Assembly: GCF_002150805.1 (NCBI RefSeq)
Contig: NZ_MTBA01000001.1
Location: 517,854-581,853 of the forward strand
Length of the DNA: 64,000 nt
Origin: Oceanospirillum sanctuarii
GTDB taxonomy: Bacteria; Pseudomonadota; Gammaproteobacteria; Pseudomonadales; Halomonadaceae
Reading direction: 5' to 3'
Under the pieces are notes generated by a model. It made no database searches and was not told where the DNA came from. It was given only the letters and a program-made list of their open reading frames with translations. The position numbers were made by a program, and so were the translations under genes. How positions within the stretch are numbered: position 1 is the first letter of the stretch; the number at the start of each line of letters is the position of its first letter. This document shows positions 53,207 through 61,874 of the stretch, one piece after another.

Positions 53207-54424
53207 ATGAAAATGCTGAAAAAACTGATGTGCAGCGCAATCGTATCGGCAATGGCGGCTTCTACAGCAGCTCAGGCTGATATTTCTGACAATGAGATCC
53301 GTATTGGCTATCTGGCTGATATGTCGGGTACTTATTCTGCGCTGGCAGGCCCGGGTGGTCTGGAAGCCGCTAAAATGGCTATCGAAGACTTCGGCGGTAA
53401 GGTAAACGGAAAAAAAATCACTATCGTAAGTGCCGATGACCAGAACAAGCCTGACATCGGTGCAAACAAAGTTCGTCAGTGGATCGATGTTGATAAAGTC
53501 GACATGGTTGCTGGTATGGTGTCTTCAGCGGTAACAATCGCTGTAAACAAAGTTGTTGAAGCTAAAGACAAGGTGTCTCTGGTTTCCGGTTCTGCTTCTT
53601 CCTCTATTACTAACCAGTTCTGTACGGCTAACTCTGTACACTACGTTTACGATACCTATGCTCTGGCACATGGTACTGGTGAAGCGGTAGTGCGCGAAGG
53701 TGGTGACAGCTGGTTCTTCCTGACTGCTGACTATGCATTTGGTCATGCAATGGAGTCCGATGTAACTGAAGTTGTGAAAGAGAGTGGTGGTAAGGTTGTT
53801 GGTGGTGTACGTCACCCTCTGGCAACTAACGATTTCTCTTCCTTCATTCTGCAGGCTCAGGCTTCCGGCGCTAAGATCGTAGGTCTGGCAAACGCTGGTG
53901 CAGATACCACTAACTCCCTGAAAACGGCTAAAGAGTTTGGTGTTGTACAAGCGGGTCAAAAAATTGCGGGTCTGCTGATCTTCCTGAACGACGTTCACAG
54001 TCTGGGTCTGGAAACCACTCAAGGTCTGCAGCTGACCACAGGTTTCTACTGGGATCGTACTCCTGAAACCCGTGCATGGTCTAAGCGTTACTTCGACCGT
54101 ACCGGCAAAATGCCAACCATGGTACAGGCTGGTATCTACTCTTCTGTAACTCACTACCTGAGCGCTGTTAAAGCCTCTAACAGTGATGCTTCTTCAGCTG
54201 TAATGGCGCAAATGAAGAAAACTCCAATCAACGACTTCTTTGCTGAGAATGGTCGTATCCGTGAAGACGGTCGTATGATCCACGATATGTACCTGGCTGA
54301 AGTTAAGAAGCCTTCTGAATCTACCGGTGAGTGGGATCTGTACAAGATTCTGCGTACTATCCCAGCCGATAAAGCGTTCCGTCCGCTGGCTGAGTCTAAG
54401 TGCAAGCTGGTTGCAGGCCGTTAA
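53207..54424 (+). CDS. Branched-chain-type ABC transporter substrate-binding protein
   Basis: The ~405-residue periplasmic protein has a signal peptide (MKMLKKLMCSAIVSAMAAS, cleaved near TAAQADI) and a type I periplasmic-binding fold (IRIGYLADMSGTYSALAGPG, VDMVAGMVSSAVTIAV, FFLTADYAFGHAME, GLANAGADTTNSLKTAKEFG). I chose the ATG at 53207 with GGAG upstream. This clade of Leu/Ile/Val-like binding proteins also includes amide, acid and aromatic-acid binders, so the ligand is open. Codon use is that of a highly expressed gene. Two hairpins follow the stop. Confidence 0.85.
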   Translation: MKMLKKLMCSAIVSAMAASTAAQADISDNEIRIGYLADMSGTYSALAGPGGLEAAKMAIEDFGGKVNGKKITIVSADDQNKPDIGANKVRQWIDVDKVDMVAGMVSSAVTIAVNKVVEAKDKVSLVSGSASSSITNQFCTANSVHYVYDTYALAHGTGEAVVREGGDSWFFLTADYAFGHAMESDVTEVVKESGGKVVGGVRHPLATNDFSSFILQAQASGAKIVGLANAGADTTNSLKTAKEFGVVQAGQKIAGLLIFLNDVHSLGLETTQGLQLTTGFYWDRTPETRAWSKRYFDRTGKMPTMVQAGIYSSVTHYLSAVKASNSDASSAVMAQMKKTPINDFFAENGRIREDGRMIHDMYLAEVKKPSESTGEWDLYKILRTIPADKAFRPLAESKCKLVAGR

Positions 54425-54441
54425 TACAGCCTAGCGACCAT

Positions 54442-54492
54442 GTGACGGGCTGCTACGGCCCGTCACACTCAAACCTACATCTGTTTGAGTGT
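54442..54492 (+). other. Two overlapping hairpins between the binding protein gene and livH
   Basis: GTGACGGGC / GCCCGTCAC (54442-54466) and ACACTCAAAC / GTTTGAGTGT (54465-54492) share the bases at their junction, so they may be alternatives. Neither has a T-run. Such 3' elements often raise the level of the binding protein over the permease. A direct repeat CCGGTTTAT follows twice at about 54500-54530. Confidence 0.6.
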
Positions 54493-54597
54493 ATAGCTTC
54501 ACCGGTTTATATGCGTCTCCGGTTTATTGAACAATAAGAATAACGACACCTGTGTTTCTAGGGTGGCGCCTTTTCAAGAGCGTTAAAGGGTTTTGTT

Positions 54598-55485
54598 ATG
54601 GCAGAGTTACTTGGTTTTCCGCCACAGGTTTTATTTGGCCAGCTGTTGATCGGTCTGATTAACGGATCTTTCTATGCACTGCTGAGTCTGGGTCTGGCTA
54701 TTATTTTCGGCCTGTTAAACATCATTAACTTCGCACATGGTGCTCAGTATATGCTGGGTGCGTTTGTTGCCTGGTTAGGTCTCAAATTTCTGGGTGTTAA
54801 CTATTGGGTTGCACTGGTGCTTGCTCCGCTGGTTGTTGCAGCGATCGGTATCGCCATTGAAAAAACCATGTTACGCCGTCTCTATAAAGAGGATCACCTC
54901 TACGGTCTGCTGCTGACCTTTGGTCTGGCACTGATTATTGAGGGTTCCTTTATCCATTTCTTCGGTGTTTCCGGACAACCTTACTCTGTTCCTGCGGCTC
55001 TGCAGGGTGGTAATAATCTGGGCTTTATGTTCCTGCCGACCTATCGCGCATGGATCATCGTGGCCTCTCTGGTGATCTGTTTCGGCACCTGGTACATGAT
55101 CGAACGTACCAAGCTGGGTGCATACCTGCGAGCGGGTACTGAAAACCCACAACTGCTGCAGGCTTTTGGTATCAATGTTCCGCTACTGATTACCCTGACC
55201 TATGGCTACGGTGTTGCTCTGGCTGCCTTTGCCGGTGTACTGGCGGCACCTATCTATTCTGTAAGCCCTGTGATGGGGTCGAATCTTCTGATCGTGGTGT
55301 TTGCAGTTGTTGTGATCGGCGGTATGGGGTCTATTTCCGGTGCGATTGTTACCGGTCTGATGATGGGCTTGATTGAAGGTCTGACCAAAGTTTTCTATCC
55401 GGAAGCGTCTACTACTGTGATCTTCCTGGTGATGATTATTGTTCTTCTGGTGCGTCCAGCAGGACTGTTTGGTAAGGAGGCTTAA
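54598..55485 (+). CDS. livH: Branched-chain-type ABC transporter permease (LivH-like)
   Basis: The 295-residue inner-membrane protein has about eight hydrophobic helices. It has the LivH start GLINGSFYALLSLGLAIIFGLLNIINFAHGA (cut to GSFYALLSLGLAIIFGL and NIINFAHGA) and the EAA-like cytoplasmic loop region RAGTENPQLLQAFGINV. The C-terminal end GLFGKEA is typical. The gene is 173 bases after the binding protein gene and two bases before livM. Confidence 0.85.
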   Translation: MAELLGFPPQVLFGQLLIGLINGSFYALLSLGLAIIFGLLNIINFAHGAQYMLGAFVAWLGLKFLGVNYWVALVLAPLVVAAIGIAIEKTMLRRLYKEDHLYGLLLTFGLALIIEGSFIHFFGVSGQPYSVPAALQGGNNLGFMFLPTYRAWIIVASLVICFGTWYMIERTKLGAYLRAGTENPQLLQAFGINVPLLITLTYGYGVALAAFAGVLAAPIYSVSPVMGSNLLIVVFAVVVIGGMGSISGAIVTGLMMGLIEGLTKVFYPEASTTVIFLVMIIVLLVRPAGLFGKEA

Positions 55486-55488
55486 ATC

Positions 55489-56460
55489 ATGACGACTCAA
55501 GTACTAAACAGCAGCACGGCGGGTAAAACCATGAGCAAAACCAAATTGTCTTTCATGATTCTTCTTCTGGTTGGTCTGGTTGCGCCTTATGCGATCTATC
55601 CGGTCTTTCTGATGAAGGTTCTTTGTTTCGCGCTGTTTGCCTGTGCATTCAACCTGATGCTGGGTTATGGCGGCCTGCTGTCCTTTGGTCATGCGGCATT
55701 TCTGGCGACCGGAGGTTATATTACCGGTCACACCATCATGCAGTGGGGGCTAACCCCTGAACTGGGTATTCTGGTAGGTACTGCCTGTTCTGCTGCTATG
55801 GGCTTTGTCTTTGGTAAGCTGGCGATTCGTCGTCAGGGCATCTACTTTGCGATGATTACTCTGGCACTGTCTCAGCTGGTGTTCTTCCTTTACGTTCAGG
55901 CGCCTTTCACCGGTGGTGAGAACGGTCTTCAGGGTATCCCTCGCGGCAACCTGTTTGGCCTGATCAGCCTGGAAGGCAATCTGGCGATGTACTACTTCGT
56001 ACTGGCGGTGTTTGTAATCGGTTTCTCCGTTATCTATCGCACCATTCATTCACCGTTTGGACAGATCCTGAAAGCGATCCGTGAAAATGAACCTCGTACC
56101 GTTTCTCTGGGTTATGACGTAGACAAATTCAAACTGGTTGCTTTCGTAATTTCTGCTTCTCTGGCAGGTCTGGCAGGTTCGACTAAGAGTCTGGTGTTCC
56201 AGTTGGCATCCCTGACGGATGCGCACTGGCACATGTCCGGTGAGGTGATTCTGATGACCCTGCTGGGCGGTGTAGGCACTATCTTTGGTCCAATCGTTGG
56301 TGCAACCACTGTGGTGACGCTGCAGAACTATCTGTCTCAGGGGCCTCTGGCATCATGGGTTCCGGTTATTCTGGGTCTGATCTTTGTGATCTGTGTACTC
56401 TTGTTCCGCAGCGGTATTGTGGGCGAGATCCAGAAGTTTATGAAAAAGAACTTTAACTAA
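55489..56460 (+). CDS. livM: Branched-chain-type ABC transporter permease (LivM-like)
   Basis: The 323-residue permease has LivM blocks: ALFACAFNLMLGYGGLLSFG (~45), the loop FGQILKAIRENEPRTVSLGY (~185) and VILMTLLGGVGTIFGPIVGA (~245). AGGAGG lies upstream of the ATG at 55489; an internal ATG at 55531 is a weaker choice. It closes the transporter operon and is followed by a terminator. Confidence 0.85.
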   Translation: MTTQVLNSSTAGKTMSKTKLSFMILLLVGLVAPYAIYPVFLMKVLCFALFACAFNLMLGYGGLLSFGHAAFLATGGYITGHTIMQWGLTPELGILVGTACSAAMGFVFGKLAIRRQGIYFAMITLALSQLVFFLYVQAPFTGGENGLQGIPRGNLFGLISLEGNLAMYYFVLAVFVIGFSVIYRTIHSPFGQILKAIRENEPRTVSLGYDVDKFKLVAFVISASLAGLAGSTKSLVFQLASLTDAHWHMSGEVILMTLLGGVGTIFGPIVGATTVVTLQNYLSQGPLASWVPVILGLIFVICVLLFRSGIVGEIQKFMKKNFN

Positions 56461-56502
56461 TTCCATTGCTTTTCGTATTGCACAATTATTGATGTGCCTG
56501 TG

Positions 56503-56531
56503 AGCCTGTACACTTTGTACAGGCTTTTTTT
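56503..56531 (+). terminator. Terminator of the Liv-type transporter operon
   Basis: AGCCTGTAC / GTACAGGCT stem with an ACTTT loop and seven T residues. Confidence 0.88.
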
Positions 56532-56573
56532 ATTAGCTTAATTTGCTGTTTAGTGTGAGTGAAGGAGTCCTTT

Positions 56574-57374
56574 ATGAGTGACGTTTTGCTGTATGAACAA
56601 GAAGGTTCTGTTGTAACCCTGACCATGAATCAGGATGAAACCCGAAATGCGATCTCTTCGGATGAGATGATCGATGCTTTTGAAGCGGTTGCCCGTAAAA
56701 TTAACCGGGATGATACCGTGTCAGTGGTTATTCTCACCGGTGCCGGAAAAGCCTTCTCCTCCGGTGGTAATGTTAAAGATATGCACGAGAAGGATGGGAT
56801 GTTTGGCGGCTCTCCGGTTGAGCTGCGTGAAGGTTACCGCCGTGGCATCCAGCGTATTCCATTGGCGATGCATAATCTGGAAGTCCCCCTGATTGCCGCA
56901 GTGAATGGTCCTGCTATTGGTGCTGGTTGTGATCTGGCGATGATGTGCGATATCCGTATTGCATCGACTAAGGCAAGGTTCGCAGAAAGTTTTGCCAAAA
57001 TCGGCATTATTCCCGGAGATGGTGGTGCCTGGTTCCTGCCGCGTGCTATAGGAATGTCCCGGGCATGTGAGATGGCTTTTACCGGAGAAGCAGTAAATGC
57101 TGAAACAGCTCTGAGCTGGGGGATGGTCTCAGAGGTCACTGAGCCTGAAGATTTAATGGCTGCAGCTCGCAAACTGGCTGACCGAATTGCTGTTAATCCA
57201 CCCCGCGCATTGCGTATGACAAAGAAACTGTTGAAGGAAGGCCAGAAGGTATCTCTCGAGACGCTTCTGGAGCTATCTGCATCGATGCAATCACTGGCTC
57301 ATCACACCTCAGATCACGCTGAAGCGGTGGCGGCAATGCTTGAAAAAAGAGAGCCTAGTTTCACTGGCAACTAA
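56574..57374 (+). CDS. Enoyl-CoA hydratase/isomerase family protein
   Basis: The ~266-residue crotonase has FSSGGNVKDMHEKDG (~68), AAVNGPAIGAGCDLAMMCDIRIA (~112, shown as NGPAIGAGCDLAMMCDIRIA) and SFAKIGIIPGDGGAWFLPR (~142). The Asp of IPGDGG stands where classical hydratases often have Glu/Pro-type catalytic residues, so its activity may be that of a hydratase or isomerase of another substrate. AGGAG precedes the ATG at 56574; the open frame starts 15 bases earlier. It lies after the transporter terminator and has its own terminator. Confidence 0.8.
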   Translation: MSDVLLYEQEGSVVTLTMNQDETRNAISSDEMIDAFEAVARKINRDDTVSVVILTGAGKAFSSGGNVKDMHEKDGMFGGSPVELREGYRRGIQRIPLAMHNLEVPLIAAVNGPAIGAGCDLAMMCDIRIASTKARFAESFAKIGIIPGDGGAWFLPRAIGMSRACEMAFTGEAVNAETALSWGMVSEVTEPEDLMAAARKLADRIAVNPPRALRMTKKLLKEGQKVSLETLLELSASMQSLAHHTSDHAEAVAAMLEKREPSFTGN

Positions 57375-57453
57375 TTAATTGAAATTCATAAACATCTCGC
57401 ACTAATTGGCTCAGACTTTAAGGTAAAAAACTGTATCAGGATATTTTTTTTGT

Positions 57454-57486
57454 GGCGTGGATTTGTGATAATCCACGCCCTTTTTA
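57454..57486 (+). terminator. Terminator of the crotonase gene
   Basis: GGCGTGGATT / AATCCACGCC ten-bp stem with a TGTGAT loop and CTTTTT after it. Confidence 0.88.
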
Positions 57487-57501
57487 GTGCTCCTGAATCC
57501 C

Positions 57502-57521
57502 TTCGGGTTCTGTAACCCGAA
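57502..57521 (+). other. Hairpin just in front of the diguanylate cyclase start
   Basis: TTCGGGTT-CTGT-AACCCGAA is a perfect 8-bp stem ending 13 bases before the ATG at 57535. It covers the place where a Shine-Dalgarno is expected, and no good one is seen, so translation may be weak or regulated. Confidence 0.5.
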
Positions 57522-57534
57522 AACTGGCTGTTTA

Positions 57535-59181
57535 ATGAAAGAAACCACTACCCGTAACTGGGCATTTTTGATTCTGCTTGTCGGCTTCTGCCTTTCATTG
57601 GTAGCGGCATGGTTGCTGCATTTTTCTGAGCAGGAGCAGTTGCGTAACCGTTTCGTCAAGGATGTCACCGATCGAAGTGCAGTTTTCAGCCGCGAGCTCA
57701 ATACTTCCCTCGAAGCTTTGTACACCCTACGCACACTGTTTATTGCTCAGGCGATCCCCCGCCAGGATGATTTTGAATTTGTCGCCAGTAACAGCCGTGT
57801 CCGCCACAGAGATATTGTCGCTGTTTACTGGATTCCTGAAATTGGGGCGCAGCTGCGCCCGATGTTCGAGCGGGATGTGGCACAGGTCAACGGTCTGAAT
57901 TCTTTTTCTATTCTTGAACAAAACAATCGTGGCGAGTTCCAGTCAGCATTACGTACAGAGGGACTACACCGCCCGGTAACCTATTTCCAGGGGGATGCTT
58001 CTCAGAAGATGCCGCTGGGTATCGATATGACCGGTAATGCGACGGTTAATAGTCTTTTGGAACAGGCTAAGGACTCTGGCGACCTTGTGCTCTCATCCGG
58101 TCGAATTGAACTGAAAGATGAGTTGATGAAGCAGGGTGAATATCAGTCATCAATGGTAAAAGCCGCGATCTCAATTCCTTTACGGGGCTATCCGGGGAGG
58201 GTCGCTGGTTATATTGTTGCTGTAATTGACCTGCGAATTTCTTTTGAAGAGGCTTTAAGCCAGATTCGTGTCTCGGGGATTGATATGAAACTGTGGGACC
58301 AAACCGGAACCCAGGAACCCTCGTTGCTCCATCACCATATCAGTCGTACCCGCCTTGAGATTGATGCTAACCGTTCAACACTCGTGCCTATGCATGTTAG
58401 CGGTAACCGTCAGTGGTTTATTGAAGCCCTGCCAACCTTCTACTATTTCAACAGCAAAGCGACCTGGCTGCCGCACCTGATCTTTGTGCTCGGTCTGACA
58501 CTGTCTGGCCTTATCACTTATGGTTTTATGCGTGTATCCCGTAAAAACGCCCGCATTCAACACGAGACACGTCAACTGTTGACTTCAAACCAGGAACTGG
58601 CCGAAATCTCCCGTACCGATGCGTTAACGGCTGTTGCGAATCGTCGTTACTTTGATGAAGTGCTGGACAAAGAGTGGAAGCGTTCTCTGCGTAACGGAAC
58701 CCCCCTGACTCTGATCATGGTCGATATCGACTGCTTCAAGCTCTATAACGACTATTACGGTCACCTTGAAGGCGATGAGTGTATCCATGCTGTTGCACAG
58801 ACACTGAAGGATATGATGTCCCGCCCGATGGATCTGGTGGCTCGTTATGGTGGGGAAGAGTTTGCGATCCTATTGCCGGATACCAATGAAAATGCCGTCA
58901 TACTGGCGGAACAGTGCCGTAAGGTTATTGAGCAGCAGCGTATGCCTCATGCTGCATCTAAAGTGTCGCCGTACGTCACTGTTAGTATGGGGATTGCAAC
59001 TATGGCATCTGACCGTGAAAGCGATGTTTCTGAATTGATCCGTCTGGCTGACCGTGCCCTCTACAGTGCGAAAGCAGGTGGTCGTAATCAGGTGGTTCAG
59101 GCCGAAGCTGAGGTTCCTGCCCAGGAAAAGCCTGCATTAACTCACGATAAGGCTTCAGAAGAGTCGTCTGGTGAGCACTAA
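57535..59181 (+). CDS. CHASE-domain diguanylate cyclase
   Basis: The ~548-residue protein has membrane helix 1 (~10-32) and a periplasmic CHASE sensor (~45-250: VAVYWIPEIG, LGIDMTGNATVNSLLEQA, AISIPLRGYPGRVAGYIVAV). Helix 2 (~310-330) and a GGDEF domain (~370-525) follow. The active site is RYGGEEFAILLPD, and five residues before it is RPMD, an intact RxxD inhibitory site, so product inhibition is likely. Substrate GTP gives c-di-GMP. No EAL domain is present. The ATG at 57535 lacks a clear ribosome site; a GTG at 57487 is the alternative. A PilZ gene lies 4 kb downstream. Confidence 0.85.
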   Translation: MKETTTRNWAFLILLVGFCLSLVAAWLLHFSEQEQLRNRFVKDVTDRSAVFSRELNTSLEALYTLRTLFIAQAIPRQDDFEFVASNSRVRHRDIVAVYWIPEIGAQLRPMFERDVAQVNGLNSFSILEQNNRGEFQSALRTEGLHRPVTYFQGDASQKMPLGIDMTGNATVNSLLEQAKDSGDLVLSSGRIELKDELMKQGEYQSSMVKAAISIPLRGYPGRVAGYIVAVIDLRISFEEALSQIRVSGIDMKLWDQTGTQEPSLLHHHISRTRLEIDANRSTLVPMHVSGNRQWFIEALPTFYYFNSKATWLPHLIFVLGLTLSGLITYGFMRVSRKNARIQHETRQLLTSNQELAEISRTDALTAVANRRYFDEVLDKEWKRSLRNGTPLTLIMVDIDCFKLYNDYYGHLEGDECIHAVAQTLKDMMSRPMDLVARYGGEEFAILLPDTNENAVILAEQCRKVIEQQRMPHAASKVSPYVTVSMGIATMASDRESDVSELIRLADRALYSAKAGGRNQVVQAEAEVPAQEKPALTHDKASEESSGEH

Positions 59182-60523
59182 ACCCAATATGACCTCGGAC
59201 CCCATTGCACCGCTGTTATTTAAAATGACAGTACCTGTAATGGGCGGGATCATAGCCCTGATGCTGTTTAACCTGGTTGATGCCTACTTTATTGGTTTGC
59301 TGGGAACCAAAGCTCTTGCTGCTGTCACCTTTACCTTTCCGGTTACTTTCACTTTAATCTCGCTATCTATTGGTCTGGGTATCGGCACATCTGCAGTTGT
59401 TGGCCGACTTCTGGGTGAAAAAGCCCATGACCTTGTTAAGCGCAGAACCACAGATGCTGCACTTTTAGCCATTCTTTTATCGGTTGTTCTGACGCTGGCT
59501 GGTTGGTTGACTCTGGAACCCTTATTCAGCCTGTTAGGGGTTACCGAAGAACTGATGCCCTATATCCGTGACTATATGCAGGTCTGGTATCTGGGCACTT
59601 TGTTTGTTGTATTCCCAAGAGCATTAAGTAGTGCTTTGAGGGCATCCGGTAATACTCTTGTCCCCGGACTGGCCATGATTGGCTCTGCAGTCTTAAATGC
59701 TATTCTGGATCCTATCCTTATCTTCGGGTGGGGGCCTATCCCGGCCATGGGTGTCAGAGGGGCTGCACTGGCAACTCTGATCTCCTGGATGGTTCTGACT
59801 GTGATCGTGCTTTTACTACCACAGGTCAGGCAACAACTTCTGACTTTTAAACCTGTTCAGTTTTCTGAAGTGCTCGAGAGCTGGAGTGTGATCGGCAAGA
59901 TTGCGATTCCGGCGATTATTTCCAGTATTCTGACACCGGTCAGCACTGCCATCCTGACTCGTATCGTTGCTATCTTCGGTACGGAAGCCGTAGCCAGTTT
60001 TGGTGTGGGTAGCCGCATCGAGTCGATATCCCTTATCGTTGTTTTCGCACTGTCGATGACTTTGCCACCTTTTGTCAGCCAGAATCTAGGTGCAAAACAA
60101 CTGGATCGCGTACGCAAGGGGGTGATGGGCTGTTTTGTCTTTGCACTTCTCTGGCAGGCCGTCGTTTGGTTGATGCTGGTGCTTTTTCAGTCACCTCTAA
60201 TTGGTGCATTTGCAGAGCCGGGCAGTAACCTTGCGCTTAACCTGAGCTGGTTCCTCTGGCTGGTCCCTCTGGGGCTAGGGCTTCAGGGGGTTATTATTCT
60301 CGCTAACTCAACCATGAATGCCTTACATCAGCCAATGGTTGCGTTAAGGCTTAGTATTCTGCGTTTGTTTGTCTTTTACGTGCCTGTTTGCGCCTTGGGT
60401 GCCTGGTTGTTTGGTTTGTACGGTATTTTTGCTGGAGCTGTGATAGCGAATCTTTTGATGGCTCTCATTTCGTGGCTGACCGTTCGAAATGCCATTGGCA
60501 AGCTCTCTGTTTCAGATCAATAA
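59171..60523 (+). CDS. MATE-family efflux transporter
   Basis: The 450-residue membrane protein has twelve hydrophobic helices in two homologous halves. The N-half starts PLLFKMTVPVMGGIIALMLFNLVDAYFIG (cut to MTVPVMGGIIALMLFNLVD), and AVVGRLLGE and NAILDPILIFGWG mark the loops of the family. It would expel cationic drugs or metabolites in exchange for sodium or protons. The GTG at 59171 overlaps the end of the cyclase gene by 11 bases; the ATG at 59189 is also possible. The overlap suggests one transcript. Confidence 0.83.
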   Translation: MSTKPNMTSDPIAPLLFKMTVPVMGGIIALMLFNLVDAYFIGLLGTKALAAVTFTFPVTFTLISLSIGLGIGTSAVVGRLLGEKAHDLVKRRTTDAALLAILLSVVLTLAGWLTLEPLFSLLGVTEELMPYIRDYMQVWYLGTLFVVFPRALSSALRASGNTLVPGLAMIGSAVLNAILDPILIFGWGPIPAMGVRGAALATLISWMVLTVIVLLLPQVRQQLLTFKPVQFSEVLESWSVIGKIAIPAIISSILTPVSTAILTRIVAIFGTEAVASFGVGSRIESISLIVVFALSMTLPPFVSQNLGAKQLDRVRKGVMGCFVFALLWQAVVWLMLVLFQSPLIGAFAEPGSNLALNLSWFLWLVPLGLGLQGVIILANSTMNALHQPMVALRLSILRLFVFYVPVCALGAWLFGLYGIFAGAVIANLLMALISWLTVRNAIGKLSVSDQ

Positions 60524-60633
60524 AAAGCGAATCCCTCACCGGTTTTCCCAGCTCTTCTTGTTAACCCTCATCGTCATTCGATACACTCCAAAGCAGTAAG
60601 TCAGATGCGCTTTAGCCAATTAAGGAAGGAATC

Positions 60634-61437
60634 ATGGCAGAAGAAAAAATCGGCAATACCAAGAAAATTGATAAAAAACTCTACGAAAAAGAGTTAGAAC
60701 GCCTTCAGGTCGAACTCGTAAAGCTTCAGGAATGGGTGAAACACACTGGTATGAAGGTGGTGGTCATTTTTGAAGGTCGTGATGCGGCAGGGAAGGGCGG
60801 AAGCATCAAGCGCATTACCGAAGCACTCAATCCTCGGGTGTGTAGGGTAGCAGCCTTGCCGGCTCCGACTGAGCGGGAGAAGACACAGTGGTATTTCCAG
60901 CGCTATGTTAAACATCTGCCAAGTGCCGGCGAAATCGTTCTGTTTGACCGCAGCTGGTATAACCGCGCGGGTGTTGAGCGTGTTATGGGTTTTTGTTCTG
61001 ATGAAGAGTATCAGGAGTTTCTTCGCTCATGCCCTGAGTTTGAGCGCATGCTTGTTCGTTCAGGCATCACTCTGGTTAAGTATTGGTTCTCTGTCTCCGA
61101 TGAGGAACAGGAGCGTCGCTTTAAAGATCGCATCGACCGTCCCCATAAGCGCTGGAAACTGAGCCCGATGGATCTCCAGTCCCGTACCCGCTGGGTGGAA
61201 TATTCCAAAGCTAAAGATGCTATGTTTGTGCATACGGACATTCCTGAAGCTCCTTGGTTTGTGGTTGACGGAGAAGTTAAAAAACGGGCCCGCCTTAACG
61301 TCATCAGCCACCTCTTAAGCCTGATTGAATATGAAGATCTGACCCCTGAACCGATTGAGCTTCCTGAGCGACAGGAAGATATTGGTTATGTTCGCCCTCC
61401 GTTGGATTCTCTCAACTTCGTTCCGGATATATACTAG
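60634..61437 (+). CDS. ppk2: Polyphosphate kinase 2
   Basis: The 267-residue enzyme has Walker A VVIFEGRDAAGKGGSIKRI (~42), the lid module PTEREKTQWYFQRYVKHLP (~78) and Walker B IVLFDRSWYNRAGVERVMGF (~102), then RFKDRIDRPHKRWKLSPMDL (~158). The single-domain size and motifs fit class I PPK2 enzymes, which make GTP/ATP from polyphosphate and nucleoside diphosphates. AAGGAAGG lies upstream of the ATG. A terminator follows the stop. Confidence 0.9.
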   Translation: MAEEKIGNTKKIDKKLYEKELERLQVELVKLQEWVKHTGMKVVVIFEGRDAAGKGGSIKRITEALNPRVCRVAALPAPTEREKTQWYFQRYVKHLPSAGEIVLFDRSWYNRAGVERVMGFCSDEEYQEFLRSCPEFERMLVRSGITLVKYWFSVSDEEQERRFKDRIDRPHKRWKLSPMDLQSRTRWVEYSKAKDAMFVHTDIPEAPWFVVDGEVKKRARLNVISHLLSLIEYEDLTPEPIELPERQEDIGYVRPPLDSLNFVPDIY

Positions 61438-61482
61438 GGGTAGGGTTCAGAATCACAGAAGGATACTGAACTGATAACAACG

Positions 61483-61504
61483 GCCCTGTTCACAGGGCTT
61501 TTTT
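61483..61504 (+). terminator. Terminator of ppk2
   Basis: GCCCTG-TTCA-CAGGGC with six T residues. Confidence 0.82.
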
Positions 61505-61518
61505 ATGTGAGAGCTTCC

Positions 61519-61800
61519 ATGCTAAGTGTTAACGAATATTTTGAAGGTAACGTAAAGTCCATCGGTTTCGACAACAACCAGGGTCAGCTAACTGTTGGTG
61601 TTATGAATGCTGGTGATTACACCTTTGGCACCAGCCAACATGAGACTATGACCGTTGTGTCTGGCGCACTGACTGTGAAACTGCCGGGTAGCGAAGAGTG
61701 GATCACCTTTGCTGCCGGTGAGCGTTTTGAGGTTGATGCAAACCAGAGCTTTGACCTTAAAGTTGCAGAGCCGACTGCGTACCTGTGCCAATACCGCTAA
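61519..61800 (+). CDS. ppnP: Pyrimidine/purine nucleoside phosphorylase (PpnP)
   Basis: The 93-residue cupin starts [17 protein letters not shown] and has [20 protein letters not shown] and [10 protein letters not shown] at the end, close by eye to E. coli YaiE/PpnP. It cleaves several nucleosides with phosphate to base and pentose-1-phosphate. I chose the ATG at 61519 to match the family start; a GTG lies 12 bases upstream. It is flanked by terminators and so is a single-gene unit. Confidence 0.88.
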   Translation: MLSVNEYFEGNVKSIGFDNNQGQLTVGVMNAGDYTFGTSQHETMTVVSGALTVKLPGSEEWITFAAGERFEVDANQSFDLKVAEPTAYLCQYR

Positions 61801-61820
61801 TCAGCGCTATGGTTAGAAAA

Positions 61821-61847
61821 GAAACCCGCTAATGCGGGTTTCTTTTT
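61821..61847 (+). terminator. Terminator of ppnP
   Basis: GAAACCCGC-TAAT-GCGGGTTTC followed by five T residues. Confidence 0.88.
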
Positions 61848-61874
61848 GTCTTGTGTGAGTGTAATGGAGGTTTT

